Assembly: GCA_039545355.1 (NCBI GenBank) | Contig: BCJJ01000026.1 | Coordinates: forward strand, 310,001 to 374,000 | Origin: Trichosporon coremiiforme | Lineage: Eukaryota > Basidiomycota > Tremellomycetes > Trichosporonales > Trichosporonaceae | Length of the DNA stretch: 64,000 bases | Direction of reading: 5' to 3' | In this document: one piece after another, positions 1 to 11,117 of the stretch | Layout: every line of letters starts with the position of its first letter | Numbering within the stretch: position 1 is the stretch's first letter | The notes under the pieces: model-generated | The model's database searches: none | The model's input: the letters and a program-made list of their open reading frames with translations, nothing else | Told to the model about the DNA's origin: nothing | Program-made: the position numbers and the translations under genes

Positions 1-521
1 GTAGCCGCCGGCCAGGTCCCAGACCTTGACGACACCGTCACTCGATCCCGTGGCGAGCAGGGCATTGTCGGGCGACACGGCGGAGACAAGAATCGGAGCG
101 TTCGCAGCCTTCGGCAGAGCGCGAACGTATTGCAGCGTTATCGGCTTGGCCTCGACCTCCTCGGGCAGCGGGTAGTAGCGGATCGTGTTCGACTGGTGGC
201 AGGTGATGAGCGTCGGGGGAGAGGTGTGGTAAGAGAGCGCGAGCGACGTGATGTCCGTCGTGTCCTGATGTCAGCTTCGTTACACTCCGCGAGCTTACTC
301 CTTTGACTTTGGCAACTCCCCGTCCTGTCCGGACCTCCGTCACGAGCACCTCCTCGCCCATGGTCGAGATGAGCCACTCGCCATCGCGCGTCAGAAGCAC
401 CGGACCACCCGTGTACAGCGGCCGAATCGAAGTCGGTGATGCCCGGAAGCTGAGGTCAGCTCATTTCCTCCGATTCATCCTCTACCCACCTCGTTTTGAG
501 CTCGCGCTTGGTGCCGTTCAT
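1..521 (-). CDS. UTP13: UTP13/TBL3 WD40 protein of the SSU processome (5' part only)
   Basis: The window edge cuts this gene, leaving about 149 N-terminal residues. Exons are 521-490, 449-299 and 264-1, and both introns (34 and 40 nt) end in CAG. The protein opens MNGTKRELKTSF and soon reaches PLYTGGP. This matches the start of yeast Utp13, where an ELKTS-like motif precedes the first WD40 blade. Further on, LLATGSSDGVVKVWDL is a textbook WD40 repeat ending in a WD dipeptide. Utp13 is a UTP-B subunit that binds the 5' ETS of pre-rRNA in the nucleolus. The rest of the two beta-propellers and the Utp13 C-terminal domain lie outside the window. The gene is divergent from the SCY1-like gene, with 258 bp between the start codons. 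Confidence 0.85.
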
Positions 522-779
522 GTCGATTGATGTTGAAACTCGTAAATATGCGGCCTGATTGGCAATGACTTCGAACTTTCTCGGCTACCAGGGGGGCGTG
601 AACAAAATCTGCATGCTGTGACATTACTGCCGGGTTAAGGAGATAAGATGTTTCCTAATGGGGTGAATAGGCGCCACTTTGTAATGCAGGGACTAATCAC
701 CGTGCCTGTATCGCACCGCGGCTACGACCGTGACAAGTGAGCGTCGTGTCGGGTGGTATGTCGCAACCCCCAACTCACC
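522..779. promoter_or_regulatory. Divergent promoter UTP13 / SCY1-like
   Basis: These 258 bp separate two start codons that point away from each other, so both core promoters must lie here. I see no clear TATA box or other motif I would name. Confidence 0.5.
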
Positions 780-3673
780 ATGTTCGCCGCAGCGTCGAGC
801 CTGTTCGGCAAGTCCTCGACCCTCTCGGCGTACACCCTCAAGTCTGCGGGGCCGTCGCCGAACGCATCCTCGACGAATGTTGCAGGCCGTGGCTCGCCCG
901 CCCCCGGCGGCCCAGCAGGGAAAACGTTCAACGTTGGGCTCTGGAAAGTCATTCCCGCAACGCACAAGACCACCGGCAAGGACGTCAGCGTATGGGTTCT
1001 CGAAAAGCGGGTACTCGATGGCCTGCGTGCTGGAGGTCGTGAAATCGCCATCGAGCAGCTGAAGAAGGAGGTGAGTTGTCACTCTGATTGATGTAACTGA
1101 CGTTAGGCGACAGCGCTATCGCGACTGCGACACCCCGACATCCTGCACATGGTCGAGCCGCTGGAAGAGACGCGGTCGGAGCTCACTTTTGTCACGGAAA
1201 CAGTAACCTCGTCGCTTGGTAACCTCCTCGCGGCCGCTAAGAGCGGAAGAGGCGGGCGCGATGGCGAGGTCGACCTGGACGAGGTGGAGATCCAGAAGGG
1301 CACGCTGCAGATCGCGAAGGGTCTCGCTTTCATTCACACCCAGGCGAAGAGCGTGCACCTGAATCTGAATCCGGATGCGATTCTCGTCAACGCTAAAGGA
1401 GATTGGAAGCTCTCAGGTCTCAACTTCATCACGCCGCTGCAGCGTCCAGACGGGAGCGCGACCAAGTACGAGTTCCCCGAGGTTGACCCCCGCATGCCAC
1501 CCCAGGTCCAGTGGAAGTTTGACTACCTTGGTACGTTGCTAGCTCGTGACCAAGCTAACATCAGCGCCCGAGTACGCCCTCGACTCGCAGCTGACGCCGG
1601 CAAACGACCTCTACGCTCTCGGATGCGTGCTCTATGCCGTTCACATGGGCGGCCGACCGCCATTCTCAAATCGCGGATCCATGCAGAGTCTCCGAGAGAA
1701 TGCCGAGGGAGCGCTCGCGAGGAGCGAGTACACGCGGGGCGTCAAATGGGATCGAGCGAGCAATGAGTTGAAAGGTGAGTGATTTCTCGTGAGCTGCATT
1801 GACTCCAGACCTCCTGCCGCGACTGTTGACGCGACGGCCTAACGGGCGCATTTCGCTGTCGTCGCTTACGACGCATCCGTTCTTCTCTTCGCTCGCCATC
1901 TCGACGCTCAACTTCCTTGACCCGACGACCTTTGCGTCCAAGCCGAGAGAGGAGAAGGCGACGTTCCTCCGCGGACTCGTGCGCGTGCTCCCGACGTTCT
2001 CTGACAGGCTGAAGAAGGGCAAGATCCTTCTATCGCTGCTCGAGGAGATGAAGGACCCGTATCTTCTGCCTTTCCTACTGCCGAACGTGTTTGAGATTTC
2101 GAAGACGTTAAACAAGGAGGAGTTTGCGCAGGTTCTTCCGAAGCTGCAGCCCTTGTTCGCCATGAAGGACCCTCCGCAGAACATGCTCAGTGAGCTTACC
2201 CATGCGGCCCGGCAGCTAACTTCAGCCCTGCTCGACAACCTTTCCCTGTTCGAGGAGAAGACGAACCCACAGACGTTCCGCGAGAACGTCATGCCGCTCA
2301 TTTATAATTCGCTGGAGTCAGAGCATCTCCCCGTCCAGGAGCGAGTGCTGAAATCGGTCCCGCATCTGACGGAGGTGCTCGACTATGGCACCGTGCAGAA
2401 CATCCTCTTGGTCAAGGTCGCGGTGAGTTGGATTCACTCTGCTACAACTGACCTCAGCTCCTGTTCACCCGCACCCGCATCTTGTCTGTCAAGGTGCAGA
2501 CGCTGGAGTGCTTCCGGGCAATGGTCTCGACGTTGGACGCGACAACGCTCACCAGCAAGCTCGTGCCACTTCTTGCCAAAATCAAGACAAAGGAGCCCGC
2601 TGTTACCATGGCAACGCTGTCCGTGCACGAGGCGATGGGACAAAAGGTGTCTCTTGACGCTATCGCGACGCTGGTGCTTCCGCAGCTCTGGGCGATGGCC
2701 ATGGGACCTTGTAAGCTTTTTGACAGGGGGGCTGTAGCTAACATCAGTACTGAACACGGATCAGTTCGCGCGATTCATGTCTGTCATCCAGACGCTTGGA
2801 GCGCGAGTAGAGCGTGAGCATTCGCAACATCTGCGAGAAGTCCGCAAGATGGAGGAACAGACGGCGACGATGAGCGCGTCGAATGGCGACAACCCCTTCG
2901 ACTTCAGCGGGCAGTCGCAAGAGGTCGACTTCGAGACGCTCGTCAAGGGAGGAACGCCTTCCGCCAGCACGCCCGCCGCCGCTTCCACTGCCGATCCGTG
3001 GGACATGGACAGCTGGGGCAACGATGACCTGGTGAGCTAACTTGGTTTTAACCACTGTAGCTGACAACAGAACTCCATTCCAGGTTTCGGTGCGGCTCCG
3101 AAGGTTTCGACGCCGACGCTTGGTCGGCCGACAATCAGCGCGCAGTCGTCATTCACGCGCAGCACTTCGCCGCCACAAAGCAAGAGCCCGCGCGCTGGCT
3201 CGTCCCGTCTTGGTGCGCGACAAGTGTCGTCGTCATCCTTTAACAGCGCCGCGTTCGAGTCGCCGAAACCGTCCGCATTCCAGGCTCTGCAGCCGCAGTC
3301 CTCCACCCTCGCGCCGCTGCAGCCGACGAGCTCGTCCCTGTCGACGCTGTCACCTACGCCGCAGCGACCAGCACCCCAGCCAGCTCAACAGGCTTCCTCG
3401 TCCAGTGGTCCGAACTACAACATCTCTTTGCAGCCAATGAAGCCGAAGAGCCCGCCAGGCTTTGGTGCACCGTTGCAGCCAACGCGGGGCATTTCGCCGC
3501 AACTCCATCAGCCCATGCAGTCCATGCAGCCGATGCAGGCGCAGCCAGCTGCGGCCGCTGCTCCGCCAGGCTGGAGCAATGGGGTCATGCAGCCGACCGT
3601 TGCGCCGAAGCCGGCGTGGAACGCGTCCCAGGCTGCAAGCACGGACTGGGGAGACTTCGACCCGCTCAAGTAG
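780..3673 (+). CDS. SCY1: SCY1-like (SCYL2/Ppk32) pseudokinase with HEAT repeats
   Basis: Eight exons (780-1070, 1107-1530, 1565-1774, 1809-2189, 2226-2422, 2458-2710, 2748-3031, 3071-3673) join in frame to about 880 aa. An N-terminal kinase fold (to about residue 330) lacks catalytic residues. The catalytic loop reads VHLNLNPDAILV instead of HRDxKxxN, and the DFG position reads LSGLN, so it should be a pseudokinase. HEAT-type helices follow (about 340-650). The tail is rich in Ser, Pro and Gln and carries an NPF motif (DNPFDF), WDMDSW and a terminal DWGDFDPLK, all typical short peptides for endocytic adaptors. Family members act in clathrin/AP and COPI traffic at the TGN and endosomes. The 3' end is 60 bp from the stop of the convergent NUFIP1-type gene. 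Confidence 0.88.
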
Positions 3674-3732
3674 GCGTACTGCAGTGCGGTAGTGCCATAC
3701 ATGGATGTATTGTCATAGAGTACAAGTGTGAA

Positions 3733-5355
3733 TCATGCTGTGGTTTGTGTTTGCTCCGTCGATTGAATCTCCGCCACCTCCGTAGTATCCGTTGTGCTCG
3801 CAGGCTCCGCATCCTTGACCACCTCTGTCACCTCTGTAACCTTGGCTAATTCCTCCGCGACAGGAGCTGCGCCCTCACCAACGACGGTGATCTTGTTGCG
3901 CTCGCGCTCCCTTTCGTCCGCCTCGCCCGCATACGCCTCGACGCCCTGGAGGAAGTCGTTAGCGGCAAGGAAGCGGATCGCCTGCGTGAGCTGGCTCAAT
4001 GTATTCTCAAGGGGCACCTCGAGAAGCTGTACGTCAGTTATCACTTCTTGAAACTCAACTCACATCTCCCAGCATGCTTCCGCGCGCAAACAGGTTCGGC
4101 TTCTTCTGGATCGGCTGGCGCGGAGGAGGCGGCTTCGGCGGTCCGGAGGGCTTCTTGGGCTCGGGCTGAGCGGCAGACGTAGCTGACTCTGGGCGCGTGT
4201 GTTCGAACCGACACTTGGCACCGTGTCTGCACTTGCCGGTGCGCGCGAAGAACTTGCACACAGGTCGGGTAGGCTTGGGCTCCTCCTTCTTCTCCTCGAG
4301 CTGCTCCTCCACGTCTCCTGCCTCTTGCTCTTCGAGGTCCTTCGACGGAAGCTCCGGGACCTCTCCGTCAGCATCGCTGTCAGAGTCCGAATCCAAGTCG
4401 GAGCAGTCGCTCGACGAAGAGTCGCTGGAACTGTCGCTTAACGAATCGCTCGAAGCTGCCTTGTGCGGCTCGACGGCGCCTACTCGTCCACCCCGTCCCC
4501 TTCCCCGGCCACGTTCTTGGCCCCGTCCTCTTCCCCGTCCTCGTCCCCGGTCGGCCGTCGCCCGCTCCACCGCCGGTCGTTCGACGGGTTCCCGTCCCCA
4601 CTCCTCAGCAGCGACAGCAGGGTCCATCTTGCGCTTCTTCCGCGGATTCTCGCCTCGCGCAATAGCCTCTGCGTCTTCGTCCGCCTGGTTGTCAGCTTTA
4701 TGTCACGATTCCATAAGTGATCCTTTAGAAGCCTTACCTTCTCCTTTGCCCTCTCTTTGGTCGGGAACTTCTTCTTCCTTTCCGCAATCCACTTGGCGAC
4801 GTCCTCGTCCGTTTCGAGTCGGATGCCGGTGCCCGGGATCATAGGTGCACGTCCATTACCTCCACCCAGCCTCCGTGCTGCTGCCTCCTCTTCCTCGCTC
4901 CGCTGCCCCGCCGGCGCGGGAGCGAAGGCGGACCAGTCGATCTTGCCAGCCCGACTGTTCGGGTTCGAGTGCGACGCCTCGTGGGAGGCCATCTGGTCCC
5001 CGGGACCGGCGAAGGAGCACCCCGCATGCGTGCAGTTGCGCCAGGCCTGCTGTTGTTGAGGATACGCAGCGTACGCGGGGTATCCGCCGGAGGCGTTGTA
5101 CCCGCCGGCACCGTACCCATACGCGCTGTAAGCTGGGTAGCCTCCTGCAGTGTTGTAGCTGTACCCCGGATACCCTCCAGCAGGGTTGTATCCTCCGCTC
5201 GCGTTGTAACCCCCATATCCTCCAGAGGCGGGGTTGGCGTAGCCGTAGTTGCTATTCGTGTTCGAGGACGAGGTCGAAGACGAGGCCGCCGGCTGGCCAG
5301 AGTTGTTCCGCCGATTCCCAGGGCGGGGAGGGAGGGGGTGCTGGCTCCTCCTCAT
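3733..5355 (-). CDS. NUFIP1/Rsa1-type snoRNP assembly factor with C2H2 and CCCH zinc fingers
   Basis: Three exons (5355-4738, 4684-4064, 4026-3733) give 510 aa. Order of parts: a low-complexity Gly-Tyr region with repeated GGYNASGGY and GGYPAYA units (about 45-100); a C2H2-like finger (CTHAGCSF...H...H, about 107-130); the NUFIP1 conserved block IPGTGIRLETDEDVAKWI; an RG-rich tract (about 250-275); an acidic Ser-Asp tract; a CX8CX5CX3H finger (CKFFARTGKC..., about 349-368); and a conserved helical tail. NUFIP1/Rsa1 proteins bridge the R2TP complex and Snu13 in box C/D snoRNP assembly. I chose the ATG at 5355. An ATG at 5440 is in a different frame and soon meets a stop. The Gly-Tyr region looks prion-like, which suggests phase separation (inference). 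Confidence 0.82.
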
Positions 5356-5614
5356 GTCGTTACCTTTGTAATGGAGATGGCGATCGGGGTCGCCAGAATA
5401 TTGTTGACCTGCGCGTGCAGGTGAACTTTCCAAACGTCATGTTGTCACGTGACTTGCCACCCAAACGGAGATCGACCGGCGCCCGCGTTCGGCGTGCCTG
5501 AGGGTGAAAGAGTTCGGAATCCGCCGTCGAGACAGAGACCGGTGAGCTTCGGTTCGGACATTTTGGCCACTCGCTACTCTCTGCTCTGCTCACAGATCCT
5601 ACAGACACGACACA
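5356..5614. promoter_or_regulatory. Divergent promoter NUFIP1-type / CMC1
   Basis: 259 bp lie between the two divergent start codons. CACGTG-like TCACGTGAC occurs at 5445-5453, a candidate E-box (bHLH) site. This assignment rests on the motif alone. Confidence 0.45.
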
Positions 5615-6212
5615 ATGGAAGCTCTTTCCCGCCGCGAAGAGGAGGAGATTGAGGTCGCTGCCAAGACGGAGGCGCTGAAGCTGTGCGACGACAACGTTAG
5701 GGGTAAGTTGGGCCGCGGCACATAGAGAAGGCACTGACAAGCAGCGTTTGCTGAATGCGCGACTGGACGGACGTTTACGACGCCGTTCGTGTGTGGAGAC
5801 GTGTTCAAGGCTATGAACGCCTGTATCAAGGAGCAGTAAGTACCGATACTTGCCTCTCTCGTCGACTTCCTCGCCACCTGCTTTCCCACTGGCCGCCTCA
5901 TTTAGGCGTCAAGTCTTCGTGTCAGGAGGTGCCGTGAGATGCGCCTGCTGCGGAGAAATGCAATGAGGGAGTGGGAGAGGAAGGCCATTCAGAGATGCTT
6001 GGCATATTCCATGGACGGGTGAAAGCTGATACTCCAGCATGCGGACAGAACGCATCGATGAGCTGAAGCTCGAGTACATCGCGCAGCGCTCCGAAAAGGG
6101 CAAGCAGGCTGTCGAGGCGCTCCTCGCCGCGCGCAAGGAGAAGCTTCTCAAGATGGCTGGCCTGAAGGAGGTGCCCGTTCTGCAGGAGCAGAAGGGGGAG
6201 AAGATGGTTTAA
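5615..6212 (+). CDS. CMC1: CMC1-type twin CX9C cytochrome c oxidase assembly factor
   Basis: Exons 5615-5702, 5745-5835 and 6038-6212 give 117 aa. The second intron (about 202 nt) is long for this locus. The twin CX9C motif is complete: C-DDNVRAFAE-C and C-GDVFKAMNA-C, each with nine spacers. A basic helical tail follows. This is the CHCH signature of Cmc1, an intermembrane-space protein imported by Mia40/Erv1 that stabilises newly made Cox1 and is linked to copper delivery. The start gives MEALSRREEEEIE, a normal acidic leader with no presequence, as expected for a Mia40 substrate. A second CX9C COX assembly factor, COA6, lies about 3 kb away. Confidence 0.88.
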
Positions 6213-6375
6213 CGTTTCTCTCTCACTTTCTCGACACCCCTGTTGTTCTGTTCTGTACTACTGTGAGTTGGGAAACGTGGGAATAATAAAACTGACGAGT
6301 CAGCCCTGCTCGTAGACTGCATCCTGCATTATAGACATCCTGAGTTATCTATGGACGTATCTCAGCCGCTACCAG

Positions 6376-7690
6376 CTATGAGTTCATGGCCGCTTCCTCC
6401 GCTGCGGCGTTCATGGCGGCCTCCTCAGCGTCCGCATTCATCGCCGCCTCCTCGTCCTCTGCGTCGAGGTCCATCCCATCTCCTTCCTCCGACTGACTGA
6501 CGTCCGCGCTCTCAGCAGCGCCTTCTTTCATCGCAGCCTCGCGCTTCTCTCTCCGCTCCTTCTTCTTCTCCGTGTACTTGCGCTGCGGGATGACAGCCTC
6601 GAACGCCTTCGCCCAGTCTCCCAGTGTGTTGTATTGCAGCAGAATCGCGAACACCTGATGTCAGCTGGCAAGGCGTGAAGGTAGCTCACCTGGTTAACAG
6701 TCAGGACCTTGCGCGTCGGCAGGTTCTCGATGTACTTTCCGATCGGGAGGCGGGCGGTACGGATACCCATCTTCTCAGCTTTGTTCTGGCAGAGCATCTT
6801 GTGACGGTTGTGATCAACGATGCCGCCGATGATGTAGATCTCCTCCGGGTTGAGCGTCTCGAGCTCCTCCTCACTGTCCGCCGAGAGATAGACAAGCTGC
6901 CTTCCTTTACTGAATCCGGGCGGCAAGTTCGAGCCACGCAGGAAGGTCGTGCGATCCTCCTCGTCACGCTCCTTCTCCTGCTTCACTTCCGGCTCCTTGT
7001 CATTCTCCTCCACACTGAGAGCTGCCAGGTCGGTCTGCACGGCGTCGACGTCCTCGGCGCGGAAATGCAGTCCGTCCCACTTCGTCCACTGATGCTTGAG
7101 CATCTGCGCCCAGAGCCTGGGTGTTGACTCGGGGCTGAAGCCGGTGAAGAGCACGCTGGCAAAGGGGCGCGCAGCGGCGCGCGTGTCCGAGTAGACGTAC
7201 TGGATCTGGGACGCCATGGAGCGCAGCTCAGCGTCGAGCATGAGCTCGTCGAACTTGAGGTCGATCACGATTGCGCCCGGGTACGGCTCGGGCTTGTGCC
7301 GTCGCGCACGCTTCAGTTGGAGCTTGTTCTCCATAATCTCGCGCTCCTTGGGCGACAGCGTGCCCGCTTCCCAGCCCGCCTTCAGATAAGCGTTGCGCTC
7401 CTTGCGCCGCTGTCGCTCCTCGGCACGCTTCTCGAGTCGTGTGGCCTCGTAGTATGCCTGTTGTCAGCCGTTGTCCAGAAAGACTCAGCTGCACTCACCC
7501 GCTTCGCCATGCGCTTCTGCGCCTTCTTGGACAGAGGCTGGCCATCAGGTCCGAGAGGGGTAGTCGAGGAAGACGCGACAGGGGAAGGACCGGCGGAGTT
7601 CTCAGCGACGGGAGTCTCGGTGGAGGTCAGGTCCGCGACGAACGCCGCCTCCGGTGCGGGAACAGGGGCGTCTGGCTTGTCGTCAGCCAT
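6376..7690 (-). CDS. TRM10: TRM10 tRNA (guanine-N1)-methyltransferase
   Basis: Exons 7690-7499, 7457-6690 and 6654-6376 give 412 aa. The N-terminal 60 residues are low-complexity. A basic helix follows (RLEKRAEERQRRKERNAY), then the SPOUT methyltransferase core with YIIGGIVDHNRHK, which contains the conserved aspartate of Trm10, and LPTRKVLTVNQVFAILLQY near the end of the core. Trm10 methylates N1 of purine 9 in tRNAs using SAM as a monomer. The acidic C-terminus carries three copies of an EEAAMNA-type repeat. The gene is convergent with CMC1 (163 bp between stops) and divergent from UBC1. Confidence 0.93.
6382..6454 (-). repeat. 27-bp tandem repeat inside TRM10
   Basis: Two full copies (6382-6408, 6409-6435) and a partial third (6436-6454) of a 27-bp unit encode EEAAMNA-type acidic repeats at the TRM10 C-terminus. 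The in-frame unit length means copy number could vary without breaking the gene. Confidence 0.8.
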
Positions 7691-7970
7691 GCTGTTCGGG
7701 TCTGTTGTTGTTGACGAGCGTTCGCATGATGGGTTGACCCAACTTTTGGCCGGGGCCTCGTGCAACCTTCCCACGGGTGCCTATGATCTTCCGTCCTGGC
7801 ACCGTGCCTGAGCCCCTAGTCACGATCGAGCTGTTGGCGGGTGACTGAGTCATGGCCCTTTCCGCGCATTGTCGTTCTTACGTTCTTGCCACTCACGCAC
7901 CTCATCAGCACAGCGACGAACTACACGAGAGCTTCCTGAATCCACCTGAGCCCACCGGAGAACGAGCAAG
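7691..7970. promoter_or_regulatory. Divergent promoter TRM10 / UBC1
   Basis: 280 bp separate two divergent start codons. I see no motif I can name with confidence. Confidence 0.45.
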
Positions 7971-8966
7971 ATGTCAGACGCTAGGCTGAGGCGAGTCCAG
8001 AAGGAGATCAAGGGTGCGTCCTCAGCTCGAGGCTTCGAGCCGTTTCGGCCATGTGCGATCAGTGCTGACCTCGAACTGCAGCGTGTCGCGATGACAAGAC
8101 GTCCCAGATCTCCATCGAGCGTGAGTTACTTCTATTCCTGTGGTGTAACTGACTGCAGTCGTTGACGAGAACCCGTTCCACCTCATCGGTGCCTTCCCCG
8201 GACCGGTTAGCGCCGCTGCCCCAGAGCCTCACATCAGCTGACAGCAGTCCGACACGCCATACGAGGGAGGATGCTACGAGGTCGACATTGTCATTCCTGA
8301 TGCGTACCCGTTTGAGCCGGTCAAGATGAAGTTCATTACGTGAGTTGGTCCGTGTTGTGGGAAACTAACAGACAGGAAGGTGTACCGTGAGCTACGACTT
8401 GTTTCCACCGACAGCTAACCTTCAGACCCGAACATTTCCTCGGCAAGCGTAAGTGCTAGGCTTGTGGAGCGCTACAGCTGACGGCAGGGAGCTATCTGCC
8501 TTGACATTCTGAAGGACAAGTGGTCACCAGTGTTGACGCTCAAGTCGACGCTCATCTCGCTCCAGTCGCTCCTGTGCTCTCCTGAGCCTAACGACCCTCA
8601 GGACGCCGAGGGTGAGCTACTCTACGGACATGGTCGTGCTAATCCCAGTCGCGAAGCACTTCCTGGCCTCTCGCGATAGCTTCAACGCGACCGCGCGGCA
8701 CTGGGCGCAGGCGTACGCGCAAGCGCCGGGGAAGAAGTCGGGCAAGGACGGAGCCGCGAGCGACGCCGAGCTCGCCGGTCTCAGCGAGGAGAGCGTGTCT
8801 AAGTTTGCCGACATGGGTTTCGAGCGTCCCAAGGTGATCGCGACGCTGAAGCGTCTCAACTACCGGGGTAACAATGTCTCGAACATCAACGAGAACACTG
8901 TGAGTACCAGCTTTGGGGTTGGTCTTGGAGCTGACATTGCAGGTCATCGAGGAGCTGCTCAAGTAG
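7971..8966 (+). CDS. UBC1: UBC1-type ubiquitin-conjugating enzyme with C-terminal UBA domain
   Basis: Nine exons (7971-8013, 8082-8120, 8159-8205, 8248-8339, 8376-8386, 8426-8448, 8488-8611, 8649-8899, 8943-8966) join in frame to 217 aa. The UBC fold contains [16 protein letters not shown] with the active-site cysteine near residue 89, and [17 protein letters not shown] linker follows, then a UBA domain ([18 protein letters not shown]). This E2-plus-UBA layout is that of yeast Ubc1 and human UBE2K, which extend K48-linked chains, including on APC/C substrates. The HPN motif is assembled across an 11-nt micro-exon (8376-8386). One donor is the less usual GTTAGC (8206). APC8 is encoded 6 kb away, which may be chance. 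Confidence 0.93.
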
Positions 8967-9063
8967 ACAACCTAATGTGCCGGGGTAGACGTAGACTTTG
9001 TACATTTTTGCATGAGAGCATGGGATGAGAGGTGACATACGAGATACAGGCGGGTTGGTACAT

Positions 9064-9480
9064 TTATTTCCGCGGAGGGGGAGCCTCGCCGCGCTGCGCG
9101 GCCGCAGCCTCGAGCGTCTTCTGCGATCGGATCTCAAGCACGCGGCGCTTGTTGAAGTAGTCAACCTGGTATTAGCTAACCGCATACACAATCGTTCAGC
9201 TGTTCGGACCGCCGGCAGCACTCCGTAGAGCAGACGCCCTCGCGGTCCTGGCAGGACTCACCCATGACTTTCCACAAGCGGTCTCGTACGCCTTACGGAA
9301 GTCCTTGCAGACGCCCTCCTTGTCGCCGAGCTCGCCGTCGTCGGCCTGCATGATGTTGTTCTGGTCAAGGCATGCAAAGTACGCATCGCGGTTCTCCCAG
9401 CAGAGCTTGCGCTGCGCACGCGTCGGCGCCTGTCCCGGCTCGATGCCCTCCTTCTGGCTGTTGCCGCCGAACCAGCCCAT
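9064..9480 (-). CDS. COA6: COA6 cytochrome c oxidase assembly factor
   Basis: Exons 9480-9262 and 9165-9064 give 106 aa, and the intron (9166-9261) is 96 nt. The protein carries a CX9C-CX10C pair: C-WENRDAYFA-C and C-KDFRKAYETA-C, preceded by APTRAQRKLC. This arrangement is diagnostic of Coa6, an intermembrane-space protein that helps load copper on the Cu-A site of Cox2. The tail WVDYFNKRRVLE is the conserved WxxYFxxRR stretch after the second helix. The convergent stop of UBC1 is 97 bp away. Confidence 0.92.
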
Positions 9481-9719
9481 GTCGTGTAGTTCGCTGTGGA
9501 GTGTGTGTCGGGAGGGAAGTTCTGAGAGTACTTGGGTGCCGGCGATGAGTGTGCCGGGTTACGAGTGTGGGTGCGGTGTACGTTGAAGGTGTGAGAGCAG
9601 GAGGTGAAGAGGAGGTGCAGTGTGGAGGGAAGGGCCGGAATCGACGGCGAAAGTCGAGGCCAAGGAGGAGCGTCATTACGAATGGTGGCTACCGTGGGAA
9701 AGGGTATCTGGGCGGCAAC
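9481..9719. promoter_or_regulatory. Divergent promoter COA6 / PX protein
   Basis: 239 bp lie between the divergent start codons, the shortest shared promoter in the left block. No motif is assigned. Confidence 0.45.
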
Positions 9720-11032
9720 ATGACCTCGAGCTCGAGGCACGACCCCACACGCACGCGCTCAAGGTCTCGGGTCGCCTCGGTGCGTACTGCTTCGTCGCAT
9801 TCTTCATCAGCAATGTCGACCCTGGCTCCGCCGGCGTCGGCAACGGCCTCTACGGCCGCAACCTCAACGCCGCCAACACAACCGCCATCGCACACCGTTC
9901 CCGATGTCGTCACCGTGACCTCCACTTCTCTCGCCCCCACCTCCACCAACACCTCGCCGCCGTCTCGAGAACCGTCAGATGCGAAGGGAAAGGACACAAC
10001 GACAAAGCCAGTACTGGAGCTACTGCCACCCTCACCGACACGGCTATCCTTCTCGGACCCCGAGTCCAGCATCGAGGAGAGCGACGTAGACGCCCCCCGC
10101 CCATCACCGATCTCAGAACTAGTCCGGATCTGCGCGGGCGGAGGTGCCGTCGACCGCGCCGAAAGTGTGCGTTCGGCCCGGATAGAGGTCGAGACAGAGG
10201 ACGGGACGATTGTCCGCCCCTCGAGCCGATTCCTGGGTATTGGTCTCAGCTCCCCCTTCGGCTCACCCTCATCACCATCGAGCACTCGATCAGCCGGCTC
10301 GAGCAGTGGTGGCCTGCTCGGATTCGGGAAGGGAGGAGGTGTCTGGAACTCGGGCAACAGCACTGGCTCGGGAACGGGAGGGAGACTGCTGAGACTGGCA
10401 CTGCCGTGGAAGCGGAAGGACGTCACGGAGCCTATTCGCGTGACGACGAGCCCGACGCCGAGCGCGCGCGAAGCCCCGTTTGCGAAGGAGTTGGAAGTGA
10501 AGGGCTGGCAGATTGTCGGCGGGCGCAATTTCGACGACAAAGCGAGAGTCGGGGCATATGTCGGTGCGTTGCGAGACCCATGGAGGAGTTGAGCTATGTT
10601 TGGTTTGTCGAGCTGATGACAGTGTACGACATTGAGCTGCAGCTACGCAATGGCTCGACGGTCAACATTCTCCGGCGCTACACCGAGTTCGTGCGGTTAC
10701 GCAAGGAACTGCAGGCTGCTTATCCCGTGAGTCGGAGTGGTGTGCAGCTGCGATCTCTTGACTGCGAAGCTGACATTCAGCATCTCGGCCAGACCATACC
10801 GCCCCTGCCTGGGAAGAACCACATGCGCAAGTTCTCGCCCGAGTTTCTCGAGGACCGCCGCCCACGCCTGCAGCGCTTCCTTAGGACTGTGGCGCTGCAT
10901 CCTGAGATGGGCGCGGGTGGAGCTGACTCCGTGTTCGGGCTGTGGGTGCTGGGATATAAGGACTCGCCGGCTGAGTCGCGTCCGAGCGCGTCTAGCGCTA
11001 CCACCGATCCGAGCGCTGCGAGCCACGAGTAG
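9720..11032 (+). CDS. PX-domain protein, Ypt35-like
   Basis: Exons 9720-10563, 10623-10726 and 10781-11032 give 399 aa. The first 250 residues are low-complexity Ser, Thr and Pro, with a glycine-serine stretch near 180-220. A PX domain follows (about 258-370), with the phosphoinositide-binding RRYTEFVRLRKEL motif and the PPLPGK loop. Similarity is limited to the PX domain, so target membrane and partner cannot be read directly. The layout (disordered N-terminus, single C-terminal PX, no BAR) resembles yeast Ypt35, which recruits Vps13 to endosome and vacuole contact sites. Another small sorting-nexin-like protein is possible. Confidence 0.75.
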
Positions 11033-11117
11033 TTGTCAAATGTGTATCAGTTTCTCTTGGGTACCAATCCTCTGTTGTAATAGGATATGTACAATATGTC
11101 ATTGGTGATCTACAAAT

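Noticed and set aside
5356..5440. Upstream starts for the NUFIP1-type protein (TTG at 5433 or ATG at 5440)
   Set aside because: TTG is not a normal nuclear start. The ATG at 5440 is in another frame and hits a stop within 30 codons.
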